From: Maricaulis sp. | Lineage (GTDB): Bacteria; Pseudomonadota; Alphaproteobacteria; Caulobacterales; Maricaulaceae | Assembly: GCA_002694345.1 (NCBI GenBank) | Contig: NZLV01000197.1 | Location: forward strand, 1-10,169 | Length of the DNA: 10,169 nucleotides | Direction: 5' to 3' | Part shown: positions 1-7,625 of the stretch, one piece after another | How positions within the stretch are numbered: the first letter of the stretch is position 1 | How the letters are laid out: every line of letters starts with the position of its first letter | The notes under the pieces: model-generated | The model's input: the letters and a program-made list of their open reading frames with translations, nothing else | Told to the model about the DNA's origin: nothing | Databases searched by the model: none | Position numbers and translations under genes: made by a program

Positions 1-61
1 GGACGGGCGGTTCTTCGGCGGTCTGGGCAAACAGCGCCAGAGAGATCAACAAGCTCATCAT
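1..61 (-). CDS. N-terminus of an exported protein, cut by the window edge (possibly LolA)
   Basis: Only the first 20 codons are present. They begin with two consecutive ATG codons (61 and 58) and encode MMSLLISLALFAQTAEEPPV, a short hydrophobic run followed by an acidic, proline-containing stretch. This looks like a Sec signal peptide with cleavage near AQT-A. The frame is closed upstream by a stop that coincides with the TGA of the preceding gene at 119-121, so the start must lie in this short interval. No strong Shine-Dalgarno sequence is visible. The gene follows the SMP-30-like gene by 57 nt on the same strand and could be the last member of the ftsK transcription unit. Because lolA follows ftsK in E. 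coli and, from memory, in many alphaproteobacteria, LolA is a reasonable guess, but it rests on gene order alone. Confidence 0.5.
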   Translation of the reverse strand, partial: MMSLLISLALFAQTAEEPPV

Positions 62-118
62 GGCGCCAAGCTGACCCGGGATTGCGGCATGAGCAAGACT
101 GCGATGTTCATCTGGGTG

Positions 119-961
119 TCAGTGATCTGTCGACGCATCGCGGCCGCAGCTCACCTGCCAGGCGGAAACTTCGCCCGGTTGCCAGTGAGGGATCAGCACA
201 CGCTCGCCTTCGGTCAGCAGGTCATTCATGTAGATCCCCGCTTCAACCTCATCGAAAATCAGCGCGGTGTCATTCGATCGCGTGGTGTTTTCCGCCCAAT
301 ATGAAAGCCGTCCCGGCCATTGGCTGATGAGATAGCCTCCGGCTATCGCACCGATCCCGTCCGCATTCTCCAGACCGGTGAGGAGGCGCGAGATGGTCCG
401 GTCGGGTCCGGTCACGGCCAGGATGTCCCCAGCCGACATCGTGGTGACCAGGAGGCGGTTCTCCTCCACCAGAAGACCGTTTACGCCGGCGAGTTGCTCA
501 TCCTCCAGCCAGACGCTCACGACGCCATCGGACAGGGCGTAGATGCGGCTATTGGCGCTGTCTGCTGCCAGAACGACGCCATCGAGCACGACCAGATCAT
601 TCAGAAATCCCGCACCTTCCAGATAATGCCGGGACAGGAGCGTGCCGGTGGCCAGCTCGATCTCGACGACATGATCGATATCGCTGACAAAGAGGCGGCC
701 TTCATGGATGGCCATGCCCTTGGGGGCCCGGAGGCTGGTCGCCCAATGCCGCTCGACCAGCTCACCATCGGCAGAAATCCGGGCAAGATATCCCCGCCAG
801 TTCCGCTCGGTTGCTTCGCCATTGATGTTGGAGACGATATAGCCGCCCGCGCCGTCTGCGATGATACTTTCTGGAGAATCCAGACCGTCCAGCCGCCAAA
901 GCTCTGTCATTTGAGGTGTTTGGCCAGCCAGACACAGGCTCGCCGCGAGCGAAACAAACAT
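119..961 (-). CDS. Exported SMP-30/gluconolactonase-like beta-propeller protein
   Basis: From this start the protein has 280 residues, close to the roughly 300 usual for the six-bladed SMP-30/gluconolactonase/LRE propeller. Blade-like repeats such as DGAGGYIVSN, EGRLFVSDID, DGVVLAADSA and IAGGYLISQW run through it. Four polar residues fall where the SMP-30 family has its metal and active-site set: E31 (in PES), N121 (LND), N161 (VNG) and D201 (ADG). A hydrolytic lactonase role is therefore possible; the substrate is unknown. Residues 1-15 are hydrophobic, giving a probable signal peptide, with no proper lipobox. The start was chosen because GGAGGGG lies just upstream, giving 5 nt between GGAGG and the ATG at 961. 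ATG at 964 is also possible, and a longer frame from 994 has no ribosome binding site. It lies 63 nt after the transporter gene on the same strand. Confidence 0.75.
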   Translation of the reverse strand: MFVSLAASLCLAGQTPQMTELWRLDGLDSPESIIADGAGGYIVSNINGEATERNWRGYLARISADGELVERHWATSLRAPKGMAIHEGRLFVSDIDHVVEIELATGTLLSRHYLEGAGFLNDLVVLDGVVLAADSANSRIYALSDGVVSVWLEDEQLAGVNGLLVEENRLLVTTMSAGDILAVTGPDRTISRLLTGLENADGIGAIAGGYLISQWPGRLSYWAENTTRSNDTALIFDEVEAGIYMNDLLTEGERVLIPHWQPGEVSAWQVSCGRDASTDH

Positions 962-1024
962 CATCCCCTCCGGTTTCCAGGCCCAGTCTGCCATGGCAGG
1001 TGATGGGACGGACCTGAATTCGAA

Positions 1025-1939
1025 TTAAGATTTCAGAGGCTTCGGTCGTGGCGTCCGGGTTGTCAGGAAAACCCCCATCAACACCATCACGCCCCCAGGG
1101 ATCGCGATGAGGCTGGGCCAGCTATCGAGGATGATCCCGCTGTAAACACTGGCAAAAATGGGGGATAGCAGCATGAGGCTGGCGGTGATGACGCCGGCCA
1201 GACGGCTGGAGGCGACCCCGAAAGTCAGGGTCGGCAGGGCGGTCGCCAGCAAACCCAGCAAAATCAATTCCATGCCGTCCTGCCAATTGGCGTTTGGCAA
1301 GGCGAGCGGGCCCAGAATTCCACCGGATACCGGCCAAAGCAGAAGCGCCAATATCGCTCCGTAAAAGCAGGAAAGCCCCGTGAAGACAGCCGGATCGCTC
1401 TTCCGGCCTGTCGTGTGATGACGGCGCAGTCCGGTGGCATAAATGGCGGACATGAGCCCGGCTCCGACGGCCAGGCCGTGTCCGAACCATTCGCTGGGGG
1501 ATATCTCCTGGGGGCCGAGGAATATGGTCAGGCCAGCAAAGGCGATCGCGACACCCAGCCACTGCAATCGTGCAGGTTTCAATCCCCCTATCCGGTCAAT
1601 GACCAGAGCCAGGGCCGGCGATAGGCCGATCAGCAGGGCGACATTGACGATGGGGGCCCGGATGAAGGCTGATGTCGCGATGATGTAGTAGGCCGCCATG
1701 GCCAGCGGCAGGGCAGTGCGCAGCGCGTCCCGGCGGGCCGCATGGCGCAGGATCAGGGCGGGCAGGAAGACCAGGGCGGCGACCAGCAGGCGGCCGGACA
1801 TGATCAGGGCGCCAGGCCAGCCTTCCAGCAGACGGATGAAAATCCCGGCCAGACCCCAGCCCGCCGGCGCCGACAGGCCGATGGCAAACCCGGTCCAGTC
1901 GATAGCGTGATGCGGGTGGGAAGGCTCGGTGTCCGCCAT
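1025..1939 (-). CDS. DMT-superfamily transporter (EamA family, two repeats)
   Basis: The 304-residue protein has the usual length and layout of a ten-helix drug/metabolite transporter. It shows two EamA-like repeats, about residues 15-140 and 155-293, each made of five hydrophobic segments. Typical features are GWGLAGIFIR in helix 1, the SGRLLVAALVF segment in helix 2, and glycine/proline-rich helix ends such as ALLIGLSPALALVIDR and MLLSPIFASVYSGIIL. It is an inner-membrane permease, probably an exporter of a small metabolite; the substrate cannot be read from sequence. Its ATG overlaps the ftsK TAA by one base (TAATG), which suggests that translation depends partly on ribosomes finishing ftsK. 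No promoter is visible in between. Family membership is safe, function is not. Confidence 0.88.
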   Translation of the reverse strand: MADTEPSHPHHAIDWTGFAIGLSAPAGWGLAGIFIRLLEGWPGALIMSGRLLVAALVFLPALILRHAARRDALRTALPLAMAAYYIIATSAFIRAPIVNVALLIGLSPALALVIDRIGGLKPARLQWLGVAIAFAGLTIFLGPQEISPSEWFGHGLAVGAGLMSAIYATGLRRHHTTGRKSDPAVFTGLSCFYGAILALLLWPVSGGILGPLALPNANWQDGMELILLGLLATALPTLTFGVASSRLAGVITASLMLLSPIFASVYSGIILDSWPSLIAIPGGVMVLMGVFLTTRTPRPKPLKS

Positions 1940-4362
1940 TACTCGCCGGGTTCCGGCAGATAGATCTCGCGGCGTCCGGCATGGTCGGCCGGTCCGATCA
2001 TCCCCTCTTCCTCTAGACGTTCGATCAGGGTGGCGGCACGGTTATAGCCGATCTGCAGGCGGCGCTGGATGTAGGAGGTCGAGGCCTTGCGGTCGCGGGC
2101 GACCACGGCCACCGCCTGGTCGAACAGGGCATCGCCCGAGCCTTCATCCATGCCGTCCATGCCCGGTATGCTGGTCTGGTCATCATCGCTGCCGGCGGTA
2201 ACGGCCTCGAGATATTCCGGCGCGCCCTGGCGTTTCAGGAAGCTGGCGACATCCTCGACCTCGCGGTCGGAGACAAAGGGGCCGTGCAGGCGGCGCAGGC
2301 GCCCGCCGGACGCCATGTAGAGCAAGTCGCCCATGCCCAGCAATTGTTCGGCACCCTGCTCCCCCAGAATGGTGCGGCTGTCGATCTTGGACGTGACCGA
2401 ATAGGAGATCCGGGTCGGGAAGTTGGCCTTGATCGTGCCGGTGATGACGTCCACGGACGGGCGCTGGGTGGCGGTGACCAGGTGGATACCGGCAGCGCGG
2501 GCCATCTGGGCCAGGCGCTGGACGGCGGCTTCGATCTCCTTGCCCGCGACCATCATCAGGTCAGCCATCTCGTCGATGACGACGACGATGTAGGGCATTT
2601 TCTCCGCTTCGATCCGCTCGGTCTCGAACACCGGTTCGCCGGTCTCCTTGTCATAGCCGGTCTGGACCGTGCGCGAGAGTTCCTCGCCGGTGCGCTGGGC
2701 TTCGGCGACCTTCTCGTTGAAGCCGGACACATTGCGCACACCGATCTTGGACATGCGCAGATATCGGCTTTCCATTTCGCGAACCGCCCATTTCAAGGCG
2801 ACGACCGCCTTTTTGGGATCGGTCACGACCGGGGTGAGAAGATGCGGAATGCCGTCATAGACGGAGAGTTCCAGCATTTTCGGGTCGATCATGATCATGC
2901 GGCAGTCCGAAGGCGGCAACCGGTAGAGCAGGGACAGGATCATGGCATTGATCCCGACCGATTTACCCGAACCGGTGGTACCCGCGATCAGCAGGTGCGG
3001 CATGCGGGCGAGGTCAGCCACAAAGGGCTCCCCGCCAATGGTTTCCCCGAGGGCGAAGGGCAGCTCCGCCTTGGCGTCCTCGAAGGCCTTGGAATTGAAC
3101 AGGGCGCGCAGGAAGACGGTCTCGCGCTTGGCATTGGGCAGTTCGATCCCGATCGCATTGCGGCCCGGCACTACGGCGACGCGGGCGGCGAGGGTCGACA
3201 TGGAGCGGGCGATATCGTCGGCCAGGTTGATCACGCGAGAGGATTTCACCCCCGGCGCCGGCTCGAACTCGTACAGGGTGACCACAGGGCCCGGACGGAC
3301 CTGGACGATCTCGCCCTTCACGCCGAAGTCCGAGAGCACGCCTTGCAGCAGTTCGGCATTCTGGCGCAGGGCCTGCTCATCGACCGCATCATTGCGCATG
3401 GCCGGCTTGGTCAGCAGGTCCAGGCGCGGCAGTTTGAACCCTTCCGAGCGGGCAAAGGGCAGCGCGCCCTGGGCTTCACGGGCATCGCGTCCGGAATCCT
3501 TGGGCTTGCGGCTGGCCGCGACCTTCACACTGGACGCAGCGGCCAGGTCGTCCGCGCTGTCTTCCGGCTCGGCCGGCGCGCGCGCCATTGCAATCCCGTC
3601 CGTATCGGCAGCGCGCATGGCACGGCGCAGGACCGGTTCCTCGCGTTCCGGTTCGTCCGGCGTCGACAGGTCGTGATCGCGATTGCCGCCCAGGGCCATG
3701 GCGCGGCCGCGCAGGGAATCTGCCCAGACCCGCAGCGTGGCCCAGATGAGACCGGCCGCATCGACGGCCGCCGTCAGATCGCGAGAGCGTAGTCCGAAGG
3801 TGAAGAAAATCCCGCCGATCGCAACCAGAAGGCCAAAGGCGGCTGCCAGGCCCTGCGCGGCGGGCAGGTCAAAGCGGTCTGGCAAGGCGGCCAGGGCGTT
3901 CAGGAAGATGTCGCCCAGCGCCCCGCCCAGTCCGGAGGCATAGGGCCAGGCATTGGGCACGGGCAGCGCGCTGACGGCAGCGGCAAAGGCTGCCGTGGCA
4001 ATCGCGGCAAAGAACCAGCGGAAACCGGCAACCGAGCGCGTGCGCACGCGTGGCAGGCGCCAGATCAGGATCCCGCCCCAGATCAGCAGCGCAATGGCCG
4101 GTCCGCCAGCGGCCCAGCCCAGAGCCTGCAGCAGACCATCGGAAATCGCTGCCCCCCAGGGCCCCATCCAGTTGGAGACCTGGCCCTCGGCAGCGACATT
4201 CCAGGACGGGTCCAGCACATTGTGCGACAGCAGGGCGGCCAGCAGGAAACCGCCGCTGGCCAGCATCACACTGCCGAAGAACACATCATGCAGGCGCAGG
4301 CGCCAGCGCGGCTTGTCCGCGCGCGCCGTGTCCCCGGTGTCGGTCTTGGAAATCCCACTCAT
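1939..4362 (-). CDS. ftsK: DNA translocase FtsK
   Basis: FtsK is the septum-anchored ATPase that pumps chromosomal DNA during division and activates XerCD recombination at dif. This 807-residue protein has all parts. An N-terminal membrane domain with about four helices spans residues 27-190. A fairly short low-complexity linker (about 220-320) follows. The alpha/beta motor (about 325-720) has Walker A GTTGSGKSV at 461-469 and Walker B IVVVIDEMADL at 592-602, plus ATQRPSVDVITGTIKANFP at 631-649. The C-terminal gamma winged helix (about 743-803) recognises KOPS sequences. The linker is far shorter than in E. coli FtsK (over 1300 residues), which is normal for alphaproteobacteria. An AGGA lies 7 nt before the ATG. 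It is transcribed divergently from ubiH and is followed directly by the DMT transporter gene. Confidence 0.97.
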   Translation of the reverse strand: MSGISKTDTGDTARADKPRWRLRLHDVFFGSVMLASGGFLLAALLSHNVLDPSWNVAAEGQVSNWMGPWGAAISDGLLQALGWAAGGPAIALLIWGGILIWRLPRVRTRSVAGFRWFFAAIATAAFAAAVSALPVPNAWPYASGLGGALGDIFLNALAALPDRFDLPAAQGLAAAFGLLVAIGGIFFTFGLRSRDLTAAVDAAGLIWATLRVWADSLRGRAMALGGNRDHDLSTPDEPEREEPVLRRAMRAADTDGIAMARAPAEPEDSADDLAAASSVKVAASRKPKDSGRDAREAQGALPFARSEGFKLPRLDLLTKPAMRNDAVDEQALRQNAELLQGVLSDFGVKGEIVQVRPGPVVTLYEFEPAPGVKSSRVINLADDIARSMSTLAARVAVVPGRNAIGIELPNAKRETVFLRALFNSKAFEDAKAELPFALGETIGGEPFVADLARMPHLLIAGTTGSGKSVGINAMILSLLYRLPPSDCRMIMIDPKMLELSVYDGIPHLLTPVVTDPKKAVVALKWAVREMESRYLRMSKIGVRNVSGFNEKVAEAQRTGEELSRTVQTGYDKETGEPVFETERIEAEKMPYIVVVIDEMADLMMVAGKEIEAAVQRLAQMARAAGIHLVTATQRPSVDVITGTIKANFPTRISYSVTSKIDSRTILGEQGAEQLLGMGDLLYMASGGRLRRLHGPFVSDREVEDVASFLKRQGAPEYLEAVTAGSDDDQTSIPGMDGMDEGSGDALFDQAVAVVARDRKASTSYIQRRLQIGYNRAATLIERLEEEGMIGPADHAGRREIYLPEPGE

Positions 4363-4396
4363 ACGCCAGTCCTACGCCCTCAAGTCTTCCCGCACG

Positions 4397-4411
4397 GTAA
4401 ACAAAGCTTAA
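4397..4411. promoter_or_regulatory. Candidate CtrA-type binding site between ftsK and ubiH
   Basis: On the minus strand the bases read TTAAGCTTTGTTTAC, that is TTAA, seven bases, then TTAC. The CtrA consensus of Caulobacter and relatives is TTAA-N7-TTAA, so seven of eight defined positions match. It lies 35-49 bases upstream of the ftsK ATG and about 50-65 upstream of the ubiH start, inside the only intergenic gap between the divergent genes. TTAA words are rare in this GC-rich sequence. No convincing sigma-70 boxes were found beside it. The match is seen; CtrA control is inferred. Confidence 0.35.
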
Positions 4412-4461
4412 CAACCGCACCTGCGGCGCACTGTCCGCTTTTATCCCGGCCCGAAAGTCGT

Positions 4462-5748
4462 ATGTTTCCCCGCATGGCAAGCAAACCCCTTTTTGATGGC
4501 GATATCGTGATCGCCGGCGGCGGACTGGCCGGCATGACGCTGGCGTTGGCGCTGGAACAGGCCGGTCTGACCGTGGCTGTGGTCGATGCGCTGGAAATGT
4601 CGGACCAGCTGGCACCGGAATTTGATGGCCGGGCCTCGGCGCTGGCCTATACGTCCTGGCGCATGTTCGAGGCGCTCGGTGTGGCCGAGCATTTGCGGGA
4701 CAATGCCCAGCGGATCGAGCATATCCTGGTCTGTGATGGCCGGCCCTATGGCGGAACGCGACCGGGCGGTCCGGGACCGCACACCCTGCATTTTGATCGC
4801 GAGGAAATCTCGCCGGGTCCCGAGGGTGAGCCCTTGGGCTGGATGGCCGAGAACCGGCATTCGCGCCAGGCCCTGGTCAAGGCGCTGAAAGCCAAGCCGG
4901 GCATCACCATCATCGCGCCCGCGCGTGCTGACCATTACGAACACCGCACGGGCGGGATCGACCTGGTTCTGGAAGACGGTCGGCGTCTGTGCGGCAAGCT
5001 GCTCGTGGCCTGTGACGGCAAGTTTTCGCGGGTTCGCAGCCAGGCCAAGATCCGGACAGCGGGCTGGCGGTATGGTCAGAAGGGCCTGGTTGCGACGGTT
5101 CGCCATGCCGAGCCGCACAATGGCACGGCCTATGAATACTTCCTGCCGTCCGGTCCCTTTGCCATCCTGCCCCTGCCGGACAATCGCTCCTCGCTGGTCT
5201 GGACGGAACCGGACCGGGTCGCCGATGCGCTCAAAGACGCGTCAGAGGCGGTGTTCCAGGAAGAGCTGGAAGCGCGTTTCGGGGACTTCCTCGGGGCCGT
5301 CAGGCCGGAAGGTCCGCGTTTCACCTATCCGCTGAGCCTGTCCATGTCCGAGCGCTTTGTGGACGACCGGATCGCCTTTGTCGGCGATGCGGCCCGGGGC
5401 ATTCACCCGCTGGCGGGCCAGGGCTTCAATCTGGGTATTCGCGATGCCGCGGCGCTGGCCGAGGTCTGTGGCGAAGCCAAGCGGGTCGGGCTCGACATTG
5501 CGGCTCCGACGACCCTGCAGCGCTATGCGGACTGGCGCCGGTTCGACAGTGCCACGCTGGCGCTGGGGACGGATGTCTTCAACCGGCTCTTCTCGAATGA
5601 TTTCGAGCCCCTGCGGCAGATCCGCGGGCTTGGCCTGTCACTGGTCGACAAAATCCCGCCTGCCCGCCGTTTCTTCATGCGCCAGGCGGGCGGTGAAACG
5701 GGTGATCCGCCGCGTCTGCTCAAGGGCGAGCGTCTCGACGCGGCCTGA
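4462..5748 (+). CDS. UbiH/UbiF/COQ6-family FAD-dependent hydroxylase
   Basis: This is a 428-residue flavoprotein monooxygenase of the family that hydroxylates the ubiquinone ring. All three family fingerprints are visible: the FAD-binding GGGLAGMTLALALEQAGL at 19-36, the DG motif in ACDGKFSRVR at 183-192, and the second FAD motif IAFVGDAARGIHPLAGQGFNLGIRD at 304-328. The GQGFNLG run is typical of the UbiH/COQ6 branch. Which ring carbon it attacks (C1, C5 or C6) cannot be decided, because alphaproteobacteria use UbiH, UbiF, UbiL and UbiM in different combinations. The frame stays open far upstream into ftsK antisense sequence, so the start was set at ATG 4462, just past the intergenic gap. ATG 4474 (MASKPL) is equally possible, and neither has a clear Shine-Dalgarno sequence. 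It is transcribed divergently from ftsK and convergently with the DsrE-like gene, 12 bp away. Confidence 0.9.
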   Translation: MFPRMASKPLFDGDIVIAGGGLAGMTLALALEQAGLTVAVVDALEMSDQLAPEFDGRASALAYTSWRMFEALGVAEHLRDNAQRIEHILVCDGRPYGGTRPGGPGPHTLHFDREEISPGPEGEPLGWMAENRHSRQALVKALKAKPGITIIAPARADHYEHRTGGIDLVLEDGRRLCGKLLVACDGKFSRVRSQAKIRTAGWRYGQKGLVATVRHAEPHNGTAYEYFLPSGPFAILPLPDNRSSLVWTEPDRVADALKDASEAVFQEELEARFGDFLGAVRPEGPRFTYPLSLSMSERFVDDRIAFVGDAARGIHPLAGQGFNLGIRDAAALAEVCGEAKRVGLDIAAPTTLQRYADWRRFDSATLALGTDVFNRLFSNDFEPLRQIRGLGLSLVDKIPPARRFFMRQAGGETGDPPRLLKGERLDAA

Positions 5749-5760
5749 TATGGCCCGGAC

Positions 5761-6288
5761 CTAGAACGGGTTGAGCGAATAGCCGTCCGCCTGCAGCAGG
5801 GCGTGCATTGTCATGGCCGACAGGGCGAGGTCGACGCCGGGCAGAAGGTCCTCGCTGGACACGTCGTACCAGGCTGCGCTCTGACCACAGACATAGAAGC
5901 GGACGCCGTGTTCCACGAGGGCGGCGACAAGATCGGCATTCTGACCGGCGCGCTCGGTCGACACATCATGGATGGCGCCCCCATGGACCACGATGGCGAG
6001 ATGGATGTCCTCGACCGGAACCCCTGACGCGGCGTGCATGTTGAGGAAACGGGCGGCGCTGGTGAAGGTGGAGTTGAGGGCATCATCCTCGGCGCCAGTC
6101 GATGTGTCGAAGCTGAGGCGGAAGACCGTGCCTTCCGGGATTTCCAGACGACCCTCGACAGTGGCGATGGGGCCGAATTCCGGAATGACCGGCCCCGGTC
6201 CGAAGGCATCCGGGCCGGCGAAGGCGGCGGTGCCGGTCAGGCCAGCCAGAAGGGCGGCGCTCACAGTGGCGAGAAGGGTGCGGGCCAT
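5761..6288 (-). CDS. Periplasmic DsrE/DsrF-like protein
   Basis: This 175-residue protein begins with a clear Sec signal peptide (MARTLLATVSAALLAGLTGTAAFA, probable cleavage after A24). The mature part fits the DsrE/DsrF/TusD-like fold: strand FRLSFDTS at 57-64, a helix ending in NMHAASGV, strand IHLAIVVHGGAI at 95-106 with H102, then HGVRFYVCGQSAAWYDV at 127-143 carrying a single cysteine, C134. In cytoplasmic DsrE and TusD the equivalent cysteine carries sulfur; exported versions are common but of unknown role. A CAGGAGA ribosome binding site precedes the ATG, confirming the start. It is the last gene of the minus-strand cluster, 35 nt after the oxidoreductase gene, and ends 12 bp from the ubiH stop. 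No intrinsic terminator is visible there. Confidence 0.82.
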   Translation of the reverse strand: MARTLLATVSAALLAGLTGTAAFAGPDAFGPGPVIPEFGPIATVEGRLEIPEGTVFRLSFDTSTGAEDDALNSTFTSAARFLNMHAASGVPVEDIHLAIVVHGGAIHDVSTERAGQNADLVAALVEHGVRFYVCGQSAAWYDVSSEDLLPGVDLALSAMTMHALLQADGYSLNPF

Positions 6289-6323
6289 GGCTCAATCTCC
6301 TGTCTTGTCAGGCAAGCCTACGT

Positions 6324-7325
6324 CTATTTTCCCGCACTGTCTCCTGCGAGAATGGAGTCGCAGACGCGGGCCGTGCGCAGGGCGCTGTCGCCGAGTGAGG
6401 GGTGCTCCGCCCCGCCCCGAAGGTGGTGGATCATGGCGTCCACATGGGGCAGTTGGATCGGGTCGGGATGGGCGATTTCCCGGGTCTCGAGGCCTTCTGC
6501 GGTTTCCAGTGTGATCGGGGCTTCGTCGAAGATCGCTGTCCGGATACGGCCCTGGTCGCCCAGAATTTCCACGGTGTCGGTCCGGTCGAAGGCGGCAAAA
6601 TTCCAGAAGGCGCTGCCGGTGACGCCGCCATCATGCTGCCAGCAGGCCGACAGCGTATCCGGAACCGAATACTGGCCGGCGAGATTGGCGGTTCGCCCGG
6701 AGGCCGACCGGATCGGACCCAGCCAATGGTCGAACAGATCAAGCCCATGTCCGGCGAGGTCATCGAAATACCCGCCCGGCGCTTCGGCGGCGTTGACGCG
6801 CCAGGGGCGGTTATGGGCGATGCTGTCCGGATCGGCCGGGCGTGTGAGGGACCAGTGGATGGTGCGAATGGCGCCGATCCGTCCTTCCAGCAACCAGTTC
6901 CGGATGGTTTCGAAGCGCGGCAGGCAGCGCCGGTAATAGGCCACGAAGAGCGGCTGGCCGGCTTGCTTGAAGGCCTCGTTCATCCCCTTGGCTTCTGCCT
7001 CGCTGAGCGCCATGGGCTTTTCCACGCAGCAGGGTTTTCCTGCTGCGGCGGCCATCAGGGCATAGTCGGCGTGGCTGGAGGGCGGTGTCGCGATGTAGAT
7101 CGCATCTATGTCGGCATCCCGGACCAGGGCGTCGGCGGTCTCGAATACGCGCGGCACGCCGTGGCGCCGGGCATAGTCTTCAGCCTGTTCCCGACGGCGG
7201 GTGAAAACTCCGGCGAGGGTTGAGCCTTCGGCCAGCCGGTAAGCCGGCCCGCTCTTGCGCTCGGTGACATCCCCGCAGCCGATCATGCCCCAGCGCACCG
7301 GGGCGGACGGGGTGGATGCGGTCAC
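6324..7325 (-). CDS. Gfo/Idh/MocA-family oxidoreductase (GTG start)
   Basis: This 333-residue NAD(P)-dependent oxidoreductase is of the usual family length. An N-terminal Rossmann fold carries GMIGCGDV at 13-20, and IYIATPPSSHADYAL (76-90) is the typical strand-turn before the catalytic lysine. EKPMALS at 102-108 contains the conserved EKP with K103. The C-terminal beta-sheet domain contains GGYFDDLAGHGLDLFDHWLG at 184-203, with D196 and H200 or H193 as likely catalytic acid/base. Substrates in this family are mostly sugars, inositols or tetrapyrrole-derived diols, and none can be assigned here. The start codon is GTG at 7325, overlapping the TGA of the DUF971 gene by four bases (GTGA), which implies translational coupling. 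The domain assignment is firm; the reaction is not. Confidence 0.9.
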   Translation of the reverse strand: MTASTPSAPVRWGMIGCGDVTERKSGPAYRLAEGSTLAGVFTRRREQAEDYARRHGVPRVFETADALVRDADIDAIYIATPPSSHADYALMAAAAGKPCCVEKPMALSEAEAKGMNEAFKQAGQPLFVAYYRRCLPRFETIRNWLLEGRIGAIRTIHWSLTRPADPDSIAHNRPWRVNAAEAPGGYFDDLAGHGLDLFDHWLGPIRSASGRTANLAGQYSVPDTLSACWQHDGGVTGSAFWNFAAFDRTDTVEILGDQGRIRTAIFDEAPITLETAEGLETREIAHPDPIQLPHVDAMIHHLRGGAEHPSLGDSALRTARVCDSILAGDSAGK

Positions 7326-7624
7326 GCCGCGCTCTCACCGAGGGCGTAGAGATAGTCCCAGGTGAAAATGCCACTGTCATGCCCGTCATCGAAGACAAGG
7401 CGGACGGCATACCGGCCGACGGGCTCGGCCGCGGTGACCAGGACCTTCTCCTTGCCGGTGACGATCTTTTTTTCGCCCGGACCATGGCCCTGGACTTCGG
7501 CGCTGGGGCTCTCCTCGCGCAAGGTTCGGAAGGGAATGGACATGTCGCGCCCGTCATCGAAGCGGATGTCGAGGGCGCGCTTGGAGCGCGAAAAGACGAG
7601 TTCGGACGGCCAGGGGCGCGCCAT
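7322..7624 (-). CDS. DUF971 (GBBH-like N-terminal domain) protein
   Basis: This 100-residue single-domain protein is of the DUF971 type. Its signatures are LDIRFDDG (18-25), SIPFRTLREESPSAEVQGHG (29-48) and VRLVFDDGHDSGIFTWDYLY (74-93). The domain is also found at the N-terminus of gamma-butyrobetaine hydroxylase and at the C-terminus of the plant Fe-S scaffold HCF101, an Mrp/ApbC relative. A link to iron-sulfur or metal handling has been suggested on that basis. This copy has no cysteine, so it does not ligate a metal by thiols itself. The start at 7624 was chosen over a longer open frame because GGAGG lies 9 nt upstream and the family signature begins directly after; the extension would overlap the Trm112 gene in another frame. 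It follows the Trm112 TGA by one base and overlaps the next gene by four. Confidence 0.85.
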   Translation of the reverse strand: MARPWPSELVFSRSKRALDIRFDDGRDMSIPFRTLREESPSAEVQGHGPGEKKIVTGKEKVLVTAAEPVGRYAVRLVFDDGHDSGIFTWDYLYALGESAA

Positions 7625-7625
7625 G

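Noticed and set aside
320..1003. A 227-codon plus-strand frame opposite the SMP-30-like gene
   Set aside because: The minus-strand frame has family motifs, a signal peptide and a strong ribosome binding site; the plus-strand frame has none of these.
2284..3792. A 502-codon open frame on the plus strand opposite ftsK
   Set aside because: It lies wholly inside ftsK on the other strand, has a composition rich in Arg, Gly, His and Asp with no recognisable motif, and is the usual mirror frame of a GC-rich gene.
4222..4461. An 80-codon N-terminal extension of the UbiH-family protein
   Set aside because: It runs through antisense ftsK sequence, is rich in Arg, Gln and Pro, and UbiH proteins begin a few residues before the FAD-binding motif.
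5749..5760. Shared terminator between the convergent ubiH and DsrE-like genes
   Set aside because: The gap is only 12 bases, and no stem with a T run is visible in or around it.
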